Shown: one piece after another, positions 18,269-23,994 of the stretch
How the letters are laid out: the number at the start of each line of letters is the position of its first letter
How positions within the stretch are numbered: position 1 is the first letter of the stretch
Source: Dissophora ornata
Taxonomy: Eukaryota; Mortierellomycota; Mortierellomycetes; Mortierellales; Mortierellaceae
DNA: 23,994 nucleotides
Assembly (NCBI GenBank): GCA_025201705.1
Contig: MU617088.1
Location: 1-23,994, forward strand
Direction: 5' to 3'
The notes under the pieces: generated by a model
What the model saw: only the letters and a program-made list of their open reading frames with translations
What the model was told of the DNA's origin: nothing
The model's database searches: none
Position numbers and translations under genes: made by a program

Positions 18269-20975
18269 TCAAGTTAAGCCTCGCCTGTTCGTTTTTAAAT
18301 GTTGTATCCTCCTGGATAAGGCCGATCGAGCTGCCTTCAACTGATGTAGCGAATTATTACTCCTCCCGTCATATTTCATACCAGGAAACTCGTATGGCTT
18401 AGCGAAAAAAACGCCCTCGGGGTAATAGGAATTGACCTTAGGTCTTTCGTTTTCAGGCTTCTCGTGAACGAGACGAAGATTATTTTGGGATTCTAGGTGA
18501 GGATTCAGGCTACTGAACTGAAGTCTTTCGCTTACATCTCTCACCTCACCGAAACTGAGTGTTCCAAATAAATTCTCGTAGTCTGGATGTCGCTGCATCT
18601 CCTGGATCTTGGCTCGAAGAAAGCTAGACGGTCCAACATCCCTGTCGTGGTGTAAATAGTATTCGAGAATGTAGTCCGGGAAAGCTGGGAAAGCGTCCTC
18701 GAGTGCCCTTTTCAACTTCGGTACAGAATCGACATGCTGCTGATCTCCATCATTTAATGGCAAGAGTGGGGTTGACGGTAGAAATCTCTTGAAACTATGA
18801 TTCAGAGTCACGCTCGGTACACGGTTCCAGGCCTCTGGGATGAACTTCAAATGGTCTTCGATTGAAATGTCGTTTATCTGAGTAACACTCGCTGGCGTAG
18901 CGGCACCTGTTGGTCGACTGATAGCGGCTTTCTTCGCCTCCATCAATAGAATGTGGAAGTTCGCCTTCAGCTCCTTCGCAACTCCGTCACTCAAAGGCAT
19001 CAGCGCAGAAAGCTCTCTTGGCACTTTGAATACCGTAACGCCTCCCGTTGCATAGGTGGACTCGCTGGGATCGACTTCGAGAAGACGCCAAACCGCTTCA
19101 TCTACCAGCAGCGCCACTTTAAATGGTAGAGCGCGCATCCTACCAAACCTGGTCAACCAATCCTTGAATACTGAAGTCGTCAAGTCCTCCGCGCCTGCGT
19201 CCACCACCATATCACCGTATCCATCAATCTCAAGGATGCCTGGACCATGTCTGACTACATGGATGAAACATACATGGAAATGATAGTTAAAAATCACATC
19301 AGAGAGCCTGACATACGACTACATGTTAACACATGATGACTTGGTTCAACGTACCCATAACAAGCGGCTTCACATCACGATAACTAACCACGTTGCTACA
19401 TAGCAACACAGAAGCGCTGGCGGTGTCCATTGCACTTTTATGGTTTTCTTGGGCTCCGTTTTGAAAAGTCCGTGTTGGCATCGCGCCCAAGAACATGTTC
19501 GTCACATCGCACCAATAGACACTGCGCATATTAAAGCCGTCAAGTTTAGCGTGTAACTCCTTGAACGCTCGTGCTGTATCGCCGACAGTTGTATTTCCGC
19601 TGAGCATTTTACGAGAGATTTGTCGACGGTTTTTGAAATTCTTGAGCCATCCTGACGAGAACTGGCATGGAGGTAGTGGTTTTAACAGTAGACCCGAGAG
19701 CATCCTATGGATTTCAAACGCCTGCGTCGTGATTTTGTGACCTGACACTGGGATGCATCGAGACTCTAGGTCTAAGATCCATGCCATGAGGAGTTCTTCG
19801 AGAACGGAAAAATGTAGCTTCGTCATTCGAGACGTCTCTAGCGTCAGACCTGGGTGTGGTGAACTTTCGGCAAGCTGTTGCAAAATCGCTTTGTTTTTGA
19901 TAATACCATGGACGGTCGTACGAGGCACGTGAAAGTGCTTGGCAATTTCCTGAAATGATGATTGGGGTTTCTTCTCCGAATATTGGATGATTTGTAGTTT
20001 TTCCTTCAGCTGTATGGCTTTGCGTGGTCGTTTGTCTTCGCTTGTGTCGTTGGTCCGGGTGGAGGAACCCTCTCTTCGTCCTTTGTCTCCGCGCTGATCG
20101 CGAACTTGATCCTTTATTTCACTACTACATTCGTGATCGGACAGAGCCGGCCCAAAAGAATTTGGGCTCCCGAATGCTTCCTGTTCCCTAATGGAGCTGT
20201 CCTTAATAAGCCTGTTTATTTTAACCGAAGGCGTCTATTTCATAAAAAATATGGATGTCAATGGTTTGCCGACCCAACGCAGCTCTTTCTTCACTTAATT
20301 TTATCTCACCCTTTGTGGAATTTGAGGAGACATTGGGGAGAATATGATGTCCCAAAGTCGCTGCTCCTCTTCTATTAATGTACTGGACTCAGAATCCTGC
20401 GGGGTCTGTGGGTAAAATGAGCCTGGCTGCGGAAATTGCAAGTTATCTGGACGATAGTGGGGAAGCTCGGCTACTTGCACAAATGTTTTGTTGTCCACAA
20501 TTCCTTGCAAAGGCGTCAGGGGCAGTAGGGAATCCAGTTCTATTAGACGGTCAAGAGAGACGTCGGCTAGTGGCATTAACGTATTATCGCTCTCCATTCT
20601 TTGGCGCTGTAAATATGTATTGATGAATGGACACTTGTCGAATGCATGTTCCGCAGACAAACTGAATGGCGTAGGAGTATGCTGTTGAGTATCAAGAGAT
20701 GGAGGCTGGTACATCGGGATATACTGTTGAAATGGAAACTGGTAGAATTGAAGGTTGTTGTTCTGCGGCCAGTCGGTACTGAACGAATTGTCGGGGTCCT
20801 CAATGCTTGTGCTGAAGGACGGACTGAGGAAAATATCATCAACGTATTCTAGGGGAGGCTGAGGACCCGGGTCGAAAATATCGAGAGATGCCAATCTCTG
20901 CGGCAGAGGGTCATTTGTGTCACCCTGGTCGACTTGTGGGGGAGGGGTTGGTTCGAGCAGTTCTTCGTTATTCAT
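18269..20975 (-). CDS. Gene D: domesticated pogo/CENP-B-like transposase protein with new N- and C-terminal parts
   Basis: Exons 20975-20310, 20201-19355 and 19254-18269; intron 1 is 20309-20202 (GTGAGA...TAAG) and intron 2 is 19354-19255 (GTACGT...GTAG, 100 bp). The joined frame is 833 codons, open (832 aa). The start MNNEELLEPTPPP is chosen over an ATG 102 bp upstream because it lies downstream of the TATA-like site and matches the paralogues in position. Residues 1-222 are long, Pro/Gln/Ser/Asp-rich and end EEEQRLWDIIFSPMSP. Exon 2 continues well upstream of the first internal ATG. The Psq-type helix-turn-helix is about 274-325 (KRPRKAIQLKEKL, EIAKHFHVPRTTVHGII) and the CENP-B-type domain about 340-417. 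The DDE remnant has Asp454 in VYWCDVTNMF and Asp556 in LLVDEAVW. Ser593 in MPLSDGVAK replaces the third Asp. After the shared DRDVGPSSFLRAKIQEMQ block a tail of about 85 residues, unlike A-C, has VFFAKPYEFPGMKYDG and a basic end (LSRRIQHLKTNRRGLT). Confidence 0.82.
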
Positions 20976-21050
20976 TGTTTTGCAGCAAAAAGGATGTTGG
21001 GAAAAGAGTTGAAAAAACACTTTTTTGAGCGTCAATCTAACGACACCATC

Positions 21051-21060
21051 TCTATTTATG
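21051..21060 (-). promoter_or_regulatory. TATA-like site of gene D
   Basis: CATAAATAGA on the minus strand, about 76 bp before the ATG at 20975. It argues that the more upstream ATG at 21077 is not used. Confidence 0.4.
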
Positions 21061-21467
21061 GATTGCATGAAACTCAAGAAACAATTATGTTCTATTGGTC
21101 ACATTGCGACCATCGGATATATGACGCACATTAATTCTGTTCAAAAGACGTATACCCTGTGAGCTCACCACGAACCCTCAGTCGGACTGCCTTCCTTCAC
21201 CCCCCCCGCATCTTCCTCCAGCTCCCTTGATTTTTACAGCGATGATAATAATTGACAAGACCAAGGCGCACCCAAGCCAACCGAGAGCACCAACCTATTG
21301 AGAGCACCAGTATATTGAACAAGAGCCACCAAGCAATTCAGGATTCTTTATGCGTACAGCCTATGCACGCTATAATCCGCCCTACACAGCCTTGTCTTTC
21401 AAAGCTCCACTTGTAAAGACGTCACCAGCTGATGTTGCGCAGGATTTCACGCGGCTGCAGTTGCTGC
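21061..21467. other. Spacer upstream of gene D
   Basis: Promoter-distal DNA of gene D. A C-run lies near 21200-21207. GAGAGCACCA is repeated at about 21282 and 21300 (AACCGAGAGCACCAACCTATTGAGAGCACCAGTATATTG). No gene was seen. Confidence 0.3.
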
Positions 21468-21775
21468 CTACAAGTCAATAACAATCTTTTCCTTAACATC
21501 TACAGCGGATGTATTAATTTCAATGTTGACAAGATACTTTCTGTAAGGAGAAAGTGTGTTTCGTGGTAATAAAAAATCACTCAGAATTTCAGGTAGGTTT
21601 CAACAACATCCCTTCCGAGTAATACTCAAGGCACTTACGCGGTTCGTTTTATGCACTGGGTGCTGTCGTCATTTTCATAGTCGATTTCGCGCCCGTGTTC
21701 GATGTTTATTCCATTGCGCGTGACTCGTAGATATCGGGTTACATCAAAACACAGGACTGTTACTGCTTGATCTGG
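21468..21775 (-). CDS. Small protein segment, copy 2 of the duplicated gene, two exons
   Basis: Exon a, open from 21775 to 21639, reads QAVTVLCFDVTRYLRVTRNG, then INIEHGREIDYENDDSTQC and IKRTA. A consensus GTAAGT donor and TTACAG acceptor bound a 98-bp intron (21638-21541). Exon b (21540-21468) reads KYLVNIEINTSAVDVKEKIV then IDL and a stop. Both exons join in frame, which supports a real gene. The start is unclear because a TGA precedes exon a, so this may be a fragment or a later exon. It shares GxNIE and the acidic ending with copy 1. The family was not recognised. Confidence 0.38.
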
Positions 21776-21994
21776 TCAGCTGCTTTTTAGTGACTTGAGA
21801 GGTGGCGATTGGTGCATGGATGTTACGCCTGCTTTGTGGTGAAAGCAGCGAGAAAAGCTAGGAGCTTGTTTTTATATCCAATTGATTACCTTTGTTCTTG
21901 CTGTATTTCAATTTTCCGGAATGGTTTGTTCACACTTGGTACTCGCCAATGTAGCTCATGGATTGAGCAGGTTTGATAGTGTGCGCACAGACGA
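21630..21994 (-). repeat. Diverged direct repeat, copy 2 (with 17540-18104)
   Basis: Holds the same blocks in the same order as copy 1 but is about 200 bp shorter. It includes the 44-bp block at 21951-21994 that is identical to 18061-18104. Confidence 0.65.
21869..21877 (-). promoter_or_regulatory. TATA box, repeat copy 2
   Basis: ATATAAAAA on the minus strand followed by ACAAGC, as in copy 1 at 17978-17986. Confidence 0.5.
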
Positions 21995-22016
21995 CTACAA
22001 GGAATGGCAGCGACAT

Positions 22017-22482
22017 TCCATTTTCCGGCAGAGCAAGGGCCCCTGTGTAAGAGACATATGATTTCAGTTTATTCATTTGGTGGGTCAGCCTCTCGTGAGT
22101 GTGTACGCGCTGATTGACTGAGCGCTTGAGGTTAATGCCCTCTTCGCGTTTCTTGGACCCTCAAAGTCACAGGAAGATGTGGAGCACAAAGACTCAACGC
22201 AGTTGTTCGATATACTTGAAAGAATAATTTATGGCTACGCCCATCCTGCACAGACCAAAGACCGATCTCAAGGATGCACTCTCCACACCTAATATACACC
22301 TTCTCTGTATCTGCTTAATGACTTACAGTATCCCCTGTATATGTATTACGTGCACTTCAACCTACCACCACACACGACCTGGCTGAATGCTCGATTAAGT
22401 TGGTCGGAGCCTTTGGACGAGGTTCTTGATTTTGAACAACCACTAGCAGGGAACATGAGAGTAATAGACTTGGCAACTTAAA
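22017..22482. other. Spacer without recognisable genes
   Basis: No coding sequence on either strand could be supported. It is moderately A/T-rich DNA with no clear repeat. Confidence 0.3.
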
Positions 22483-23228
22483 CTAAATAAAATAACCCCC
22501 CGACTTCTCACTCTTACCTTCTCCCCACTCCCTCTCGATATCCTGCAAGGAAAAGTGAAGACGCGGAGACAAGAATGAACACCATTGATTGGACGAATTA
22601 GTTCTAATAAAGAAGCCAGAAATGTCGATATGCAAGCGCGCTCGCATTTCATCGTCGATCTGTGCCATGAGGTCATAACATTCACGAATTAAAAACTGTA
22701 CCACATGCTTGCGTCCACAGAGACCACTCGGGCAAAATTTGGTCGTTTGAGGGCTCGAAATGGAATGTGAATATTCCGTCGAAAAGGTGCTATTGGCTTT
22801 GCTTTCGGGGACATACAGACGCTCTTGATAAACAGGAGAAATGCTATTCTCATGTTGCCTATTGTCAAATCGTCAAGCTTGATGGTCTTTCCAGAAAGAA
22901 CTCTTGTCAATAAAGAGAGTAATGGCAATGTCAAGAGGAAGGGAGGACGAAAGTGTGTGCCCAACGACTCTTCCACCAATCGATTTGAGTCTCATGTCGT
23001 CTCTATGCCAGTCACTACGTTCCACGCATCCACCATGTAATCGGTCCTGGCGATTTTCTTCCTTTAATCTCCTCCATGAATCTCTGCCCTAAATATTCCA
23101 ATCCACAATCGCTTGTCTTTGTCATATTCACTCTGCACATCTGTAAATCCATATCCACATCTACCATGCATCTCTCCTGCAAAGATGAATTCCTCTACTA
23201 CAGAAAACTCTCTGACTTCACAGGCTTC
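22483..23228 (-). pseudogene. Unrecognised coding sequence, interrupted
   Basis: An acceptor-like TCTAG precedes 23228. The first frame reads ACEVREFSVVEEFIFAGEMH, then RCGYGFTDVQSEYDKDKRLW and IFRAEIHGGD. Near 23060-23085 the frame changes to WRRLKEENRQDRLHGGCVER, SDWHRDDMRLKSIGGRVVGH and LPLDIAITLFIDKSSFWKDH. A TGA at 22875-22873 interrupts it. It continues as YQERLYVPESKANSTFSTEY, GLCGRKHVVQFLIRECYDLM, AQIDDEMRARLHIDISGFF and SPRLHFSLQDIEREWGE. A GTAAGA donor at 22517 ends the exon. The long open stretches, protein-like composition and splice-like ends support a former gene with one frameshift and one stop. I do not recognise the family. Confidence 0.42.
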
Positions 23229-23447
23229 CTAGACTAAACTCACAAAAGATTTGGATATACAAGCTGACCATTACATCGCAAGGAAGCAAGCGGTGTCAAA
23301 AGTTCTTGAAATTGATCCAGACTGAAGAACTGTTGCGAGATATATTGAACAGATGAAGGTAAGAACGGTGTACATTACAGTTTTCAGTCGTTCATTGAAT
23401 ACATGGTGCACATCAAATTTTACGTTCCGAGTCAACTTTATAAAATA

Positions 23448-23605
23448 AATATATTGCATTGCGCCTTGGGATTCAAGCCTCGGGAGCTTATGCAAGCCTT
23501 TGTGTTTGACCCAAGAACGAAAAGGCGTCTCAGCCGGACAAACCATCAAGAAAGCCACCAACAACGTCAAATACATGCGGCAGGATGGCACCCTAATCGA
23601 CGTCG
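23448..23605 (+). CDS. Possible short exon, unrecognised
   Basis: An open plus-strand stretch of 52 codons reads IAPWDSSLGSLCKPLCLTQE, then RKGVSAGQTIKKATNNVKYM and RQDGTLIDV. It ends at a GTATGT donor-like site (23606). No start codon or partner exon is secure. It may be a transposon scrap. Confidence 0.2.
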
Positions 23606-23994
23606 GTATGTCCTTGGTATTATCTCTTCCATCTTGGATCAGACGGATCTGATACCCAGTAGTCATTTGGTATATCTCTTTACGCAGGTCAAGCGTGATG
23701 GGTTGCTGGCAAAATTCGCTCATCTGAAATGGCCACTGTCCCTCTGCACCATTCATATTTTGCACTGCCATGTTCTCATAGCAGAGAGAACAAATGCTCT
23801 ACTATATATCCCCACTATTACCATGGAAGCACTTCATGACATCTGACTACACGACATGCCCTCTCTTGTGTCAACTGTTTTGAAATGGTCGCGTTAAATC
23901 AATACTTGTGGACATGCACGGGCACAGTGCATGGTGGCAACAATCACTTGTCTTGCAGATCGACACAACGTCCTTCACCCCTGCCAAAAAAAAA
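23606..23994. other. Right-edge stretch without supported gene
   Basis: Open frames exist on both strands here, but none has a clear splice context, motif or repeat partner. The window ends in a run of A. Confidence 0.25.

Noticed and set aside
604..20975. Genes A-D as active pogo transposons
   Set aside because: No matching terminal inverted repeats or TA target duplications were found around them, they have introns, and the third catalytic Asp is absent.
21077..21077. Upstream ATG as the start of gene D
   Set aside because: It lies before a TATA-like site and would add 34 residues with no counterpart in A, B or C.
17540..21994. Direct repeats flanking gene D as LTRs of a retrotransposon
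   Set aside because: The repeats contain a TATA box and a spliced coding segment. The interval contains only gene D, with no Gag, RT, primer-binding site or polypurine tract.
1..23994. tRNA, rRNA or telomeric repeats
   Set aside because: No cloverleaf-like segments, conserved rRNA stretches or telomere-type repeats were noticed by eye on either strand. A covariance-model search would be needed to exclude small RNAs.

Overview
The window looks like nuclear DNA from a fungus. It has short spliceosomal introns of about 90-125 bp (237 bp in one transposon copy), a proteasome-assembly chaperone gene at the left edge, and many decayed class I and class II transposons. The overall flavour suggests an early-diverging (Mortierella-like) fungus, but that placement is inference from protein style, not from a marker gene. 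Nothing prokaryotic was seen.

The main content is a tandem family of four paralogous genes, all on the minus strand: A (604-3013), B (6369-8829), C (11380-13712) and D (18269-20975). Each has three exons. Exon 1 encodes a variable Pro/Gln/Ser-rich N-terminus, exon 2 a pogo/CENP-B-type double helix-turn-helix plus the start of a DDE fold, and exon 3 the rest of the DDE fold plus a family-specific C-terminal block. With the splice sites proposed here all four are open end to end (737, 755, 712 and 832 aa), intron 1 is phase 0, and intron 2 is exactly 100 bp in every copy. All four keep the first two catalytic Asp positions but have Ser or Arg at the third. They therefore look like domesticated, non-catalytic transposase-derived DNA-binding proteins rather than live transposons. 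This is the most interesting system in the window.

Layout: 1-479 is the 5' end of a NAS2/PSMD9-like gene (minus strand, running off the left edge). Gene A follows, then 3475-5881 with a decayed PIF/Harbinger transposase and a convergent broken reading frame that may be its second gene. Next is a retroelement-like fragment ending in a snap-back inverted repeat (5921-6180), then gene B. Between B and C lie a Tc1/IS630-like DDE pseudogene (9593-10464) and a tyrosine-recombinase retroelement fragment (10622-11081). After gene C comes a nest of transposon pieces: a Tc1-like 3' end, a second Tc1-like element with a clean left end, another transposase pseudogene on the minus strand, and a probable LINE tail (13917-16965). 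A diverged direct repeat carrying a small coding sequence and a TATA box flanks gene D at about 17540-18104 and 21468-21994. From 22017 to the right edge there is a broken unrecognised coding sequence (22483-23228) and little else that can be supported.

The A-D genes probably act in the nucleus as sequence-specific DNA-binding proteins. Their retained short helix-turn-helix modules, shared promoter elements, divergent N-terminal regions with a conserved acidic-aromatic terminal motif, and changing C-terminal tails suggest a locally expanding family of regulators or chromatin proteins. That functional reading is inference.
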